A model generated the notes under the pieces. That model did not search any database. It worked only from the letters and a program-made list of their open reading frames with translations, and had not been told where the DNA came from. Shown piece after piece: positions 15,896-24,598 of a stretch of DNA of 64,000 nt; position 1 is the first letter of the stretch, and each line of letters starts with the position of its first letter. Source of the stretch: JBHHUI01 sp965248775 (GTDB lineage: Bacteria; Chloroflexota; Anaerolineae; Anaerolineales; JBHHUI01); the NCBI GenBank assembly GCA_965248775.1, contig OZ252150.1, positions 5,456,001 through 5,520,000 on the forward strand, read 5' to 3'. A program made the translations under genes and the position numbers.

Positions 15896-17174
15896 TGGGG
15901 CAAGAAATCATCAAAGATAATGCGCATGTTGTCCCTGAAATCTGTGGCTACTTTACGACCGGTTTCGTAGACCTGGTCAATAACATGGACAAAAGCTTTC
16001 AGTCCGGTCTTGGTGCTGGTTTTTTCCATCAGTTCTTTGACGAGTTTGCGGCTGGTGAAGATCACGCCTTGGCAAGCGCGGGTAACATGCGGGAAGAAAC
16101 GGTGTTCGCTGGGGTTGTATTTCGAGCAATAGGGTGGATAGTGAGCAATGCGAATTTCGACCCCGATTTCATCGGCCAGTGCTTGCAAGTCTTGCTTGAA
16201 GATGTAGTAGCGGGAACTGTTACTCCCGCCGCCATCGCAAAGCACGAGAATAGAAGTGGCGTTGGGATAGTGGTAGTGGCCGTATGTGTACCACCAATGG
16301 CGAAAGCTATCGCAAGCGAATTCACTGGTATCATGACTGCCGCCGAGTTGGATGTAGCCGACATTGAGACGCAAGTCGTAGAGACTGTGAGGAATGCTGA
16401 CCCCAGCAGCATAGCTGTTGAAATCATGGTCATAAGTTTGCAGTTCTTCCAGGGTGTACAAATGTCCGTCTCGGTAGAAATTGCCCAGATATTCCTTTTT
16501 CTTGCTGTCCATGCTGACAATGGGATTGCCCGCCGCTTCGAATTCGGTCTTGAGCCGCGTGATGTTCTCAAATTGCTCGTTGCGGTTTTCAATCTCGGCC
16601 TTCAAACCGAGTTTCTTTTGCGCTTTTCGGCGGCGATAGTTGTGCTTCTGCAGCAACTTGCGCACCACATATTTGCTGACCACGATGTCGTGCTCGGCCC
16701 GCAACGCTGCAACAATCTCGCCCGGGGTCAGGTTCGTCCAGCGCACCCTCTCGTCCATCGGGTCACCGGCTGTGTGCTCGCGCAACACTGCCAGGAACTT
16801 CTCAGCAAGTTGCGCCCCCCATGTGACGTAGTACGGTTTGCGTCCGCCGCCTGGCTTCCGAATGCGCTGCTCCACTTCGCCCTTGGGCAAGCCACTGACT
16901 TCGCGGGCGCCTTTGCTCACCGTGTTGCGACTGCACCCCAACACCCGCGCAATGTAACTCCGTCCGCCGTGTCCAAATCTCAAGGCTTCGAAACCAGCAA
17001 AGCGACGCCCATCTTTCTCGTTCAAGCTGTTGTAAAAGCGGCGCATCATTTCTTCATGTTCGGGCGCATAGGGTTTCATCATGGCCTCCTGGCTAGTGTT
17101 CTGATGAAGCCAAGAGAATATCACTGCTTGCATCCGTTGTGAACCAACTGCCCAAATTATTTAATTCTCGTTCC
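15846..17174 (-). mobile_element. ISAzo13-family insertion sequence, copy 1
   Basis: 1329 bp, ends GGAATGAGAATTAAATAA and its near-perfect inverse (18 bp, one mismatch), flanked by TTA on both sides (15843-15845, 17175-17177). Same length and nearly identical to the copy at 57802-59130, with three differences noticed. It sits seven codons into a peroxiredoxin gene, in the same orientation as that gene. Confidence 0.93.
15856..17082 (-). CDS. ISAzo13-family transposase
   Basis: A DDE transposase of about 408 residues. The N-terminal helix-turn-helix (RSYIARVLGCSRNTVSKG) is followed by a second HTH with VVSKYVVRKLLQ, then the RNase H-like core: VSMDSKKKEYLGNF (first Asp), LVLCDGGGSNSSRYY (second Asp) and KYNPSEHRFFPHV (Glu). 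This is the signature of the Rhodopirellula-type/ISAzo13 transposases. ATG at 17082 or 17079 follows AGGAGG; a longer frame from 17133 has no ribosome site. It appears intact and active-looking. Confidence 0.92.
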   Translation of the reverse strand: MMKPYAPEHEEMMRRFYNSLNEKDGRRFAGFEALRFGHGGRSYIARVLGCSRNTVSKGAREVSGLPKGEVEQRIRKPGGGRKPYYVTWGAQLAEKFLAVLREHTAGDPMDERVRWTNLTPGEIVAALRAEHDIVVSKYVVRKLLQKHNYRRRKAQKKLGLKAEIENRNEQFENITRLKTEFEAAGNPIVSMDSKKKEYLGNFYRDGHLYTLEELQTYDHDFNSYAAGVSIPHSLYDLRLNVGYIQLGGSHDTSEFACDSFRHWWYTYGHYHYPNATSILVLCDGGGSNSSRYYIFKQDLQALADEIGVEIRIAHYPPYCSKYNPSEHRFFPHVTRACQGVIFTSRKLVKELMEKTSTKTGLKAFVHVIDQVYETGRKVATDFRDNMRIIFDDFLPQWNYRALPFAQVI

Positions 17175-17292
17175 TTAGAGAGATTTGTGCGCACTGAACT
17201 CCTTTTGCAATAAACGCCGCGCAGCAGAATTATGTAGTTGCAGAAGAGTCACAATATTTAACCTGGCGAATTTCGAATCGCCGCATTCTGCA

Positions 17293-17340
17293 GACGTCGA
17301 GAGTCGCATCAGGCGCGATAATAATTAGCTTCTCGACGTC
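17293..17340. repeat. 10-bp perfect inverted repeat
   Basis: GACGTCGAGA (17293-17302) and TCTCGACGTC (17331-17340) with a 28-base loop, just past the stop of the following minus-strand gene. Without a T-run it is a weak terminator candidate; it may be a protein-binding site or a remnant repeat. Confidence 0.4.
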
Positions 17341-17349
17341 AACATCGAA

Positions 17350-17964
17350 TTACTTGTATATGAAATAGTAAACCAGAAATAGCGACATTTTCGTCACCCG
17401 GTTCAAGCTATAGATCATGTCCTTTGTGAACGGAATATTCAAAATTGCAGTGTGGATGTTCTTGCCATCCCACAACTGCGGAAACCCGACCAATAGCCAG
17501 ATTATCCAGCCGATCACGAAAGCGACGGATGCAATCTTGCTCGCTCTGTTGAACCTAAACTTCCCGCCTGTAAAACCAGCGAGGACCACAAGGCCGATCG
17601 CCACCTGGATAACAAATTCACGTAAATCTTCTGCCGGCATCCGCCACGGATAAAAAAAGAACGACCATTTGTAGATGGCTTCATAGATAAAGATAAAGGA
17701 TAGTGCACCAATCAAAGCTGTCGAGACCGTTTGTAAATCACTGTCGTCTTTCAGCTTCATGACAGCCCGCAGCAGAAGGATGCCCACCATGATCAGAGTC
17801 GTGCCGTCAACGTAATTCAGCCTCTCAATGTAGATATTTCCAAACGCGCGTTGGTACACAGAATAAATAATTGTTCCTACAGCCAATAACGCAGTTGCTA
17901 AACTGAGCGGCTTTCTGCCGAGTCGGCTTAGAGATTCCGTTGGAAAATACTTAGTAAATAGCAA
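17350..17964 (-). CDS. Membrane protein of unknown function
   Basis: About 204 residues with six likely membrane segments (near 22-36, 52-66, 80-95, 120-137, 147-165 and a C-terminal one). No family recognised. Aromatic-rich loops (YKWSFFFYPW) stand between segments. The only upstream start is TTG at 17964 without a ribosome site; the real start may be one of the later in-frame codons. Base composition is AT-richer than its neighbours, consistent with a recently acquired or weakly constrained gene. Confidence 0.5.
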   Translation of the reverse strand: MLFTKYFPTESLSRLGRKPLSLATALLAVGTIIYSVYQRAFGNIYIERLNYVDGTTLIMVGILLLRAVMKLKDDSDLQTVSTALIGALSFIFIYEAIYKWSFFFYPWRMPAEDLREFVIQVAIGLVVLAGFTGGKFRFNRASKIASVAFVIGWIIWLLVGFPQLWDGKNIHTAILNIPFTKDMIYSLNRVTKMSLFLVYYFIYK

Positions 17965-18122
17965 TTGAGAATTCTAATTCGACTTTGATTTGTGCATATG
18001 GATCTGGCCACAACCAGATACCCGAAAATAATCGACTTAGGAGCGCAAGCAGAAAGGAGCGAGCATGTAAGTTGACAAATTGTAGCGATGCTTTTAATGG
18101 GGTAGAGGAATAGGCTGCTGCG

Positions 18123-18899
18123 CTAGTGTGATCTCGATAGTAAAAAAATTCGAACGTGTCGTGCGATGCGTTCCGGTGCTTCGATCAAAATCGAGTGTTT
18201 TAAATTGTCGAGAATGAAAAGCTCGGAATTTGGTAACTCATTGTGGATAAACCGATTGAGGCGCGGATTGCAGCCCCGGTCAAATTCGCCGGTTAACACG
18301 AGACAAGGGTTTTTAATTTCGTGCTACCAAGGTGACATTTCGGTCTCTTCATAAATTCGAAATACATCGAGAAAAACATCGGCGGGTGTATCGAGTACCT
18401 GCTTTATCCGGTTTTTGATCGCATAGGGCCGAGTGGTAATGAATTCGTCCGTATACCAACGTTCAACTAGTGTTTCAAGTACTTTTTCGATTCCTTTTTC
18501 ATGCATCGCGATAATAACCGCGCGTAATTTTGCTCCGTCGTCTTCCGTGCGGCCTGCTGCGGTACTCAACAATCCTATCGATAGACAACGATCCGGATGC
18601 CCGCGCGCATATGCAGGAGCGATCATCCCACCCAACGAATGTCCGATTACATGAATCTTCTCGTGGCCAAGTTTGGCGCGTAGTGTTTCGAGGTCGTCGA
18701 CAAGATCGTCGAGCGAGTAGGGTACGGATGGGATTGGGCTTTCTCCGTGGCCGCGCAAATCATAAGTTACACAGGTGAAGTGATCCTTTAAATGCGGAAT
18801 CAAACCACTCCAACCTACCTTGCGCGAACCGATGCCGTGCACCATGTAAAGCGGCGGGCCCTCGCCTTCAACGGCGTAATCTACATCAACTGCACTCAC
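18123..18899 (-). pseudogene. Alpha/beta hydrolase with an internal amber stop
   Basis: Residues 1-191 form the N-terminal two thirds of an alpha/beta hydrolase: oxyanion loop HGIGSRKVGW, nucleophile elbow GHSLGG (Ser), and DLRGHGES. After MSPW the frame meets TAG (18324-18326), yet the next 66 codons in the same frame read HEIKNPCLVLTGEFD (acid strand) and NLKHSILIEAPERI (catalytic His region) before a normal stop at 18123. Total length 259 codons equals the family norm. So a single nonsense mutation, or an unusual readthrough, separates the nucleophile from the Asp and His. It follows the LLM oxidoreductase by 23 bases in one operon. Confidence 0.85.
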
Positions 18900-18922
18900 T
18901 GTTTTCTCCGACTGATTATGAA

Positions 18923-19966
18923 CTATTCAGTCTGCGTTGCCGGTTCTTCTTTGGTGGTGAAATGCGGCATCACTTCCTCAGCGAAACGCTGAATGTTATC
19001 CAGCGTATCCGCTTGACTGGCGCCGAAATTGACATTCATGATAAATCGGTCGGCACCAGCCTCCGCGTACGAGCCCAGTTTATCGATCATCTCGCTCGTT
19101 GTGCAAATGGTCAGATTGGCGGCGGTTTCTTCTATTGAACATTCGCGCGGCAACGCTTTTATTAACCCATTTTCGACGATGCTGGGGCCATTGATAAATA
19201 CATTGTCAAACCGTCCGTAGTAATCGTGCGCCTGTTGTATTTTGGCATCCCGGTCGGCTTCGTTTTTCGCAAGAAAAGTAACGCGTGAAAGAAACAATGT
19301 GAGGTGTTTTCCGGAGTCACCTATTTCCTCTTTGCCGCGATTAAACGCATCAACCTGATCGAGCATGTGCTGATGGCTGCCCGCCAGTGGTGTTGTTTGA
19401 ATATGAAATCCGCGTTTGGTTACGTGGTAAATGGCTACCGGCGACAGCACTGCCATCATTAAATTTATTGGTTTGACCGGGCGCGGCATGATGGTCAGTG
19501 GCTCAAATTTATAGTATTCACCATCCCACGAGACCTCTTCTTCAGATAGCAGTGTCTGTAATACGTCGAGTGATTCGTCGAACTTTTCACGGCTGGTCTC
19601 GATCGGCACGCCGAGTCGGGCCATCTCGAACGGAAATGCGCCGCGACCAACGCCCAGCAATAGACGGCCTTCGGTGAAAATGTCGGCGCACACCAGTTCG
19701 CCCGCGAAAACGCGCATATCGTGAAGTGGCAGCACTACCACGCAGGTCATGATTTTCACTTTTTTTGTAACGCCAGCAATTTTGACCGCGAACTGTAGCG
19801 GCGCGGGGATCATCAGAATATTGATAAGGTGGTGCTCGGTGAGTGCAACAGATTCATAGCCGAGCTTATCGGCGAGTACTGCCTGTTCAAGCATGTCCGC
19901 GTATACGCGGTCACCACCGTAATTTTTGTCTGGGTAGTAGGCCGATAACTGAACACTGAAGTCCAT
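18923..19966 (-). CDS. LLM class flavin-dependent oxidoreductase (luciferase-like)
   Basis: 347 residues from the ATG at 19966, with AGGTGG seven bases before it. TIM-barrel luciferase-like monooxygenase: YPDKNYGGDRVYADM, LTEHHLINILMIPAP, the strand LLLGVGRGAFPFEM with the flavin phosphate loop, and VSWDGEYYKFEPL. Members use F420H2 or FMNH2 with diverse substrates; no residue lets me choose. The downstream alpha/beta hydrolase (now a pseudogene) was probably its pathway partner. A longer frame to 20023 lacks a ribosome site. Confidence 0.88.
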   Translation of the reverse strand: MDFSVQLSAYYPDKNYGGDRVYADMLEQAVLADKLGYESVALTEHHLINILMIPAPLQFAVKIAGVTKKVKIMTCVVVLPLHDMRVFAGELVCADIFTEGRLLLGVGRGAFPFEMARLGVPIETSREKFDESLDVLQTLLSEEEVSWDGEYYKFEPLTIMPRPVKPINLMMAVLSPVAIYHVTKRGFHIQTTPLAGSHQHMLDQVDAFNRGKEEIGDSGKHLTLFLSRVTFLAKNEADRDAKIQQAHDYYGRFDNVFINGPSIVENGLIKALPRECSIEETAANLTICTTSEMIDKLGSYAEAGADRFIMNVNFGASQADTLDNIQRFAEEVMPHFTTKEEPATQTE

Positions 19967-20136
19967 CGTCCACCTCACGTTGATTTGCTGCGTCGAAATA
20001 GGTGCTATCAAGCTTGAATTCAACTTACAAGTGCAAAAGACTGTCTGCCTTTACATCCTATTCTGGATGGGATCCTATTCAGCGCAGCCGGCCCTGGAAT
20101 GAAGTCATTTTGAGGATGCTAGCGAGATTCGCGCGC

Positions 20137-21873
20137 CTATGGCCCAATGTCCCAAGAGAGATCGTCACCGGCGACGATTTGCTGGTCGAAAATTTCATTC
20201 AGCGCATTTCGATCGCAATCTTGGGCGCGGAAGTCATACGTCCCCGCGGAGGGGATGTCGAATGTGACCTGACCGCCGGTTGAAATGATGGAGTTCGTCG
20301 CCAACCGGTCTGGCCCCCACGCGTCGGCTGTGGTTTGGCTGTAATTTACGAAGCACACTGCCGCCTCTCCTTGATTGAACAGAGTTACCTGTGCAATGCC
20401 AATTTCATTGGCAACCGTCCATGGAAAACTTTTGTTGTCTGCCAGCATAACACCAAACTCCGCGGCGATGTTGCGGTCATTGCATTCATCTACGCGAAGG
20501 TCATACGACACACCCGGCTCGACCGGGAAAGCTTCGCTTACCCCCGAAGGGATGGTTGCGTTGCCCAGTTGGTCGGTGCCCCAAGAATCTTCCGAACTCG
20601 GTGATATGTACACATAGCAAACATTTAGGGTGCCCGCATTGAGCACAGTGATCCTAGTGCCGCTTACTTCGGGTGCTTCGGAGGAAAGTACGACTGCGAT
20701 AGTCGGAGCCGGCGCGGCTGTCGCCGTTGCCAGAATTGGCGTAAAAGTTGGTGCGGGTGCACTCGTGCGCGTTGGGGCTGGCGTCTGTGTGGGGGTCGGC
20801 GTTGACGCGCCAAGACCGGCGAGGAGCAGCACGCCGCCACCGCCGAGAAGACCGATTCCCCCGACAATGGCGATGAGCAACACAAGCCCGCAGCCCAATC
20901 CCAATAGCCAGCGCGGAATGCCGCCACGTTTCGGCTCGTGCGTCGGTGCCGGGACGACCCCGGATGCCGGCGCAACTGTCGGAACGGGTTCCACCACCGT
21001 CGCCGGCATGGGTGGCGCCGGTTCGACCACGTTGGCAGCACCCCCCGGCGCGGGTGCACTGTCACTCGTCGCCATGTTTGAGATCGCATCGGCAAGTGCA
21101 CTCGCCGTCGAGAAGCGGCTATCTGGCTCCTTGGCCATGGCGCGGTCAATAATCGCTTCTGCCTCTGGCGGCAAGTCCTCGCGCTGTTCGAGAATACGCG
21201 GTACTGGCTCGGTCACGTGCGCAAGCGCCAGTCCCATCGGCGTATCCGATTGGTAGGGCTGCTTGCCCGTCAGCATCTCGAACAGGATTGTGCCGAGGGC
21301 ATAGATATCGCTCCGCCGGTCAACCTGCTCATCGCCCCGAGCCTGCTCGGGACTCATGTACGCCGGGGTGCCGATGATGCCCTGAGTGTACTGGATGCTG
21401 GCGTCGGATATTTTGACAATGCCAAAATCCGCAACGTAGGCGTTGCCGGCTTGATCGAACAGGATATTGCTCGGTTTGAGATCGCGATGCACGAGGCCTT
21501 TCGCATGGGCCAAATCGAGCGCGGCCGCTATCTGATTGAAGATGCGAACCGTTTCCGGAATTGACAGCGGTTTCCCTTTAAGCCGGTCGGTCAGCGATCC
21601 GCCGTGCATGTAGCGCATGACGAGGTACGGTTGGTCGTCATCCTCGCCAAAGTCGTAGACGGGCACAATGGACGGATGTTCGAGTGTCGCAATCGTACGC
21701 GCTTCGCGTTCAAAGCGCGCGTGGAATTGGGGATCGTGGAGCAGATTGCGAGGCAGCACTTTGATCGCCACTTCGCGCGCAAAGCTCGGATCAAATGCGA
21801 GGAAGACAGTCGCCATGCCACCACGACCAAGCTCTCTTTGTATATCATAACGACCGATTCGCTCTTTTGTCAC
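20137..21873 (-). CDS. Transmembrane Ser/Thr protein kinase (PknB-type)
   Basis: A 578-residue receptor-like kinase. Kinase domain residues 8-270: glycine loop ELGRGGMATVF, Lys38 in VAIKVL, HRDLKPSNIL (Asp131), DFG 149-151, GTPAYMSPEQ. A Pro/Ala/Val linker, a membrane helix at about 328-355, a Thr/Pro-rich stalk, then two tandem copies of a roughly 75-residue beta module outside the cell: each has a VCYVYIS or VCFVNYS strand and a late cysteine (DECNDR, QDCDR), so a disulfide per module is likely. The modules differ from PASTA domains. Start GTG at 21873 with GAGG ten bases upstream. Confidence 0.92.
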   Translation of the reverse strand: MTKERIGRYDIQRELGRGGMATVFLAFDPSFAREVAIKVLPRNLLHDPQFHARFEREARTIATLEHPSIVPVYDFGEDDDQPYLVMRYMHGGSLTDRLKGKPLSIPETVRIFNQIAAALDLAHAKGLVHRDLKPSNILFDQAGNAYVADFGIVKISDASIQYTQGIIGTPAYMSPEQARGDEQVDRRSDIYALGTILFEMLTGKQPYQSDTPMGLALAHVTEPVPRILEQREDLPPEAEAIIDRAMAKEPDSRFSTASALADAISNMATSDSAPAPGGAANVVEPAPPMPATVVEPVPTVAPASGVVPAPTHEPKRGGIPRWLLGLGCGLVLLIAIVGGIGLLGGGGVLLLAGLGASTPTPTQTPAPTRTSAPAPTFTPILATATAAPAPTIAVVLSSEAPEVSGTRITVLNAGTLNVCYVYISPSSEDSWGTDQLGNATIPSGVSEAFPVEPGVSYDLRVDECNDRNIAAEFGVMLADNKSFPWTVANEIGIAQVTLFNQGEAAVCFVNYSQTTADAWGPDRLATNSIISTGGQVTFDIPSAGTYDFRAQDCDRNALNEIFDQQIVAGDDLSWDIGP

Positions 21874-22135
21874 TTTGCTACCTCTATAAAAACCTGTTCA
21901 GCCAATTTCATGAGTAGGTAAGATTCCCGCGTTCTGCTCGCGTGTATTATTTTAAGGTACCTTCGCTGGCTGTCTCTATGACCCTTCCGAGTCAATGGAC
22001 TCTATGAACCGAATATCAGCAGTGTCTCTGCTGATCTGCACCTGTTTACTATAGATGGGAAGGTACCACATGGGATTGCGTTAAGGTCAATCCCTTACTT
22101 GTATTCGGTTTTATCAAATCGAGGCACTCTGCCAC
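21874..22135. other. Intergenic region upstream of the kinase gene
   Basis: 262 bases between two minus-strand genes. It contains an 8-bp hairpin (22015-22022 with 22028-22035, ATCAGCAG / CTGCTGAT), a palindromic AAGGTACCTT at about 21954 and a second GGTACC near 22064. No gene or convincing -35/-10 pair was seen. Confidence 0.4.
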
Positions 22136-22762
22136 CTAATTTCTCACCGCCGGGTTCACAGTGTATGTGCCGACCCATTCAGCTTGAGCAAGTGTATGAC
22201 CTTCAAATGCGGCAAACGCCTCTGCACCACCGAACTCACCGGATAAGCTCAGTGACTCCACATCCAATGCATATACGCGGAAATGGTAATGATGGAGCAA
22301 TTCGTCATTCCAAGGCGGGCACGGGCCGTCATAACCGCCGTAGGTGCCCCCCATGTCCGCGTCTCCGGCAAACCAGGCAGTGTAATCGTTCTTGCCATTG
22401 ACGCCATAAGCGCTGCTTCCGAGTGACTTTCCATGCGCAGTCACGCCGTCTGAGACGGCACCAGCTGCGATTTCGGTCACATTCGCTGGAACGTCGACGA
22501 GTACCCAATGATAGAAGTCGACACGTGGAAGATCGGTCGGAACGGATTTGCCTTCCTGGTTAACATCGTCGCCCACGGAAGGGACATCGGGGTCAACACA
22601 TATGACGGCAAAGGATTTCGTTCCCTCCGGAGGATTACTCCACTTCAAGTGCGGATTCTTATTTGCTGCAAGCTGAACATGTCCTTCATCAGCCGGGACG
22701 CAAAATGCGAAATCGCCGGGGATGGGGCTATTGTTCGGGAAGGAAGATATGGTCAGATCCAT
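22136..22762 (-). CDS. YbhB/YbcL family (PEBP-like, Raf kinase inhibitor-like) protein
   Basis: 208 residues, cytosolic, one PEBP-fold domain. Family motifs: HLKWSNPPEGTKSFAVICVDPD with the DPD ligand-binding loop, FYHWVLVDVP and the later GGYDGPCPPWNDELLHHYHFRVYAL. Bacterial members bind small anions and are used as folding or stress proteins of unclear role. The ATG at 22762 follows AAGGAGA by eight bases; a TTG ten codons upstream is not needed. Confidence 0.9.
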   Translation of the reverse strand: MDLTISSFPNNSPIPGDFAFCVPADEGHVQLAANKNPHLKWSNPPEGTKSFAVICVDPDVPSVGDDVNQEGKSVPTDLPRVDFYHWVLVDVPANVTEIAAGAVSDGVTAHGKSLGSSAYGVNGKNDYTAWFAGDADMGGTYGGYDGPCPPWNDELLHHYHFRVYALDVESLSLSGEFGGAEAFAAFEGHTLAQAEWVGTYTVNPAVRN

Positions 22763-22925
22763 GGTTTTTTCTCCTTGGGATGTTACTCGCAATCCTAGTA
22801 CACGCCGGCCGTGATCACAAGTGATGGGTCCCGCAACTGTCTGGCAACCTTCGACCGAACAATACCAGCTTCGCTGCTAGACTCGTCGGGCACCAGTGCA
22901 ACCCCAGCCTCCATTGGAGAAACCC

Positions 22926-23732
22926 ATGGAATACGCAGATTATCAAAACATCCTTTTCGAGCAGCGCGACGACGGTATTCTTTGGATGACACTCAACCGC
23001 CCGGATGTACTTAACGCTACCGACCGGCGTATGCACACAGAACTCGTCAACGTCTGGGACACAATCACTCGCGATGATGCGGTGCGGGTTGTAGTCGTTA
23101 CCGGGGCAGGGCGGGCGTTCTCCGCCGGGGGTGACCTGGACATGGTGGCGAATGCCCATCGGGACTACGATGAAATCGTGCGGATACTGGATGAAGCGCG
23201 TGATCTCGTTTACAACATGTTGCGTTGTCAGACCCCCATTGTCTCGGCCATAAATGGGCCGGCAGTCGGCGCAGGTTTGGTTGTGGCGTTGCTCTCGGAT
23301 GTGAGCATCGCGGCGGAAAATGCGCGCCTTGCCGATGGACATGTTCGTATGGGCGTAGCGGCGGGAGACCATGCCGCCATTATCTGGCCGCTCCTTTGCG
23401 GGATGGCGAAGGCCAAATATTATCTAATGACGGGCGATTTTGTCAGCGGCCGCGAGGCCGAGCGCATAGGCCTGGTGAGTCTGGCTGTGCCGGATGAAGA
23501 ACTGCTCGAACGCGCGCAAGCTGTCGCGACTAATCTGGCGCATGGTCCGCGTGATGCGCTACGTTTCACCAAGCGGGCCCTCAATCAGTGGTTGTTGCAG
23601 GCTGCGCCCATCTTCGACCATTCCGCTGCACTCGAAATGCTCGGCTTCTTCTCGAAAGATATGATGGCTGGCGTCGAGGGCCTGCGTGAGAAGCGTCCGC
23701 CGGAATTTCCATCGCGGCATTCGTCAACTTAA
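22926..23732 (+). CDS. Enoyl-CoA hydratase/isomerase (crotonase) family protein
   Basis: 268 residues from the ATG at 22926 with GGAG nine bases upstream. Crotonase fold with the CoA/oxyanion loop AGRAFSAGGDL (residues 61-71) and INGPAVGAGLVVAL. The two glutamates of classical enoyl-CoA hydratases are not in place: the region reads DGHVRMGVAAGDHAAIIWP, with Asp where the second Glu normally stands. This variant is widespread in the family and means that hydration of enoyl-CoA should not be assumed. It is followed by an SDR gene on the same strand. Confidence 0.85.
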   Translation: MEYADYQNILFEQRDDGILWMTLNRPDVLNATDRRMHTELVNVWDTITRDDAVRVVVVTGAGRAFSAGGDLDMVANAHRDYDEIVRILDEARDLVYNMLRCQTPIVSAINGPAVGAGLVVALLSDVSIAAENARLADGHVRMGVAAGDHAAIIWPLLCGMAKAKYYLMTGDFVSGREAERIGLVSLAVPDEELLERAQAVATNLAHGPRDALRFTKRALNQWLLQAAPIFDHSAALEMLGFFSKDMMAGVEGLREKRPPEFPSRHSST

Positions 23733-23753
23733 AGCCGTCGAGCCACCAATGTT

Positions 23754-23790
23754 AAGGTGCCTTGTACTTATCCAAAGTGCTAGGCACTTC
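23754..23790. repeat. Degenerate copy of the AGGTGCC palindromic repeat
   Basis: AAGGTGCCTTGTACTT, loop ATCC, then AAAGTGCTAGGCACTT: an imperfect hairpin with three mismatches, sharing its core with the perfect repeat at 2510-2549. It lies in the leader of the SDR gene. Confidence 0.5.
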
Positions 23791-23821
23791 GAGACCCGCG
23801 AACAGGAAAGGATTGGCCTTT

Positions 23822-24598
23822 ATGGATGAAATGTCACTGGCAGGGAAGAGCGTCCTGCTCACCGGAGGTGCGCGCGGAATTGGAAGCGCCATTGCTGCCG
23901 AGTTCGCCCACGTGGGCGCCAATGTGCTCATCGGCGATCTGCTGCTGGACGAAGCGCAGGCCACCGCCGCAGAGCTGGACGGAGGCAATAGCGGCAAGAT
24001 AATTGCCGAACGGGCGGATGTCGCAGACCTTGAAACAGTGCAAACTCTTTGCGAAACTGCGCTCGCGCAATTCGGGCGCATAGATGTACTCGTAAATAAT
24101 GCCGGTTATGATCGTTTTATTCCTTTCCTGGAAACCACACCGGATTATTGGGATAAGATCATTTCGATCAATTTCAAGGGAGTCCTGAACACCTGCTATA
24201 TCGTCCTGCCCCATATGGTTGCGCAAGGTGGGGGTGTCATCGTCAATCTGGGCTCGGATGCCGGGCGCGCCGGCAGCATGGGTGAGTCGATCTATGCTGG
24301 TTGCAAAGCAGGCGTGATCGCGTTTTCAAAGACCATCGCCCGCGAGTATGCGCGCGATAATATCCGGGTAAATGTAGTCTCTCCAGGGATCACCAAAACA
24401 GCGCTCTATGATGCAATTGTCGAGACCGAGTTTGGGCAGAAGGTGATGGGTGCAATTGAACGATCTGTGCCGCTCGGTAGACGAGTCGGCCTGCCGGAGG
24501 AGATCGCTCCCGCTGTGGTCTTCCTGGCTTCCGATGCTGCCCGTTACATTACCGGTCAGGTGCTCAGTATCAACGGCGGTCTGACGATGGTGGACTGA
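23822..24598 (+). CDS. SDR family NAD(P)-dependent oxidoreductase
   Basis: 258 residues. Rossmann short-chain dehydrogenase with TGGARGIG (14-21), GD after strand 2 (NAD preferred by the Asp), NNAG (92-95), the catalytic Ser near 145, Tyr158 and Lys162 in YAGCK, and the C-terminal ITGQVLSINGG. Typical of the 3-oxoacyl-ACP reductase-like group; true substrate unknown. The ATG at 23822 follows GGAAAGGA by about ten bases; ATG 23831 is an alternative. Its 3' end overlaps the convergent aconitase X small-subunit gene by 29 bases. Confidence 0.9.
   Translation: MDEMSLAGKSVLLTGGARGIGSAIAAEFAHVGANVLIGDLLLDEAQATAAELDGGNSGKIIAERADVADLETVQTLCETALAQFGRIDVLVNNAGYDRFIPFLETTPDYWDKIISINFKGVLNTCYIVLPHMVAQGGGVIVNLGSDAGRAGSMGESIYAGCKAGVIAFSKTIAREYARDNIRVNVVSPGITKTALYDAIVETEFGQKVMGAIERSVPLGRRVGLPEEIAPAVVFLASDAARYITGQVLSINGGLTMVD

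Noticed and set aside
15865..17142. Open frame of 425 codons on the + strand, exactly opposite the ISAzo13 transposase (and its counterpart in the second copy)
   Set aside because: It mirrors the transposase codon for codon, has no ribosome site, no family features, and is interrupted in the second copy by the CTA/TAG change near 58302.
22015..22035. 8-bp hairpin in the spacer upstream of the kinase gene as terminator or riboswitch
   Set aside because: No T-run on either strand and no conserved riboswitch core; left as an unexplained small hairpin.
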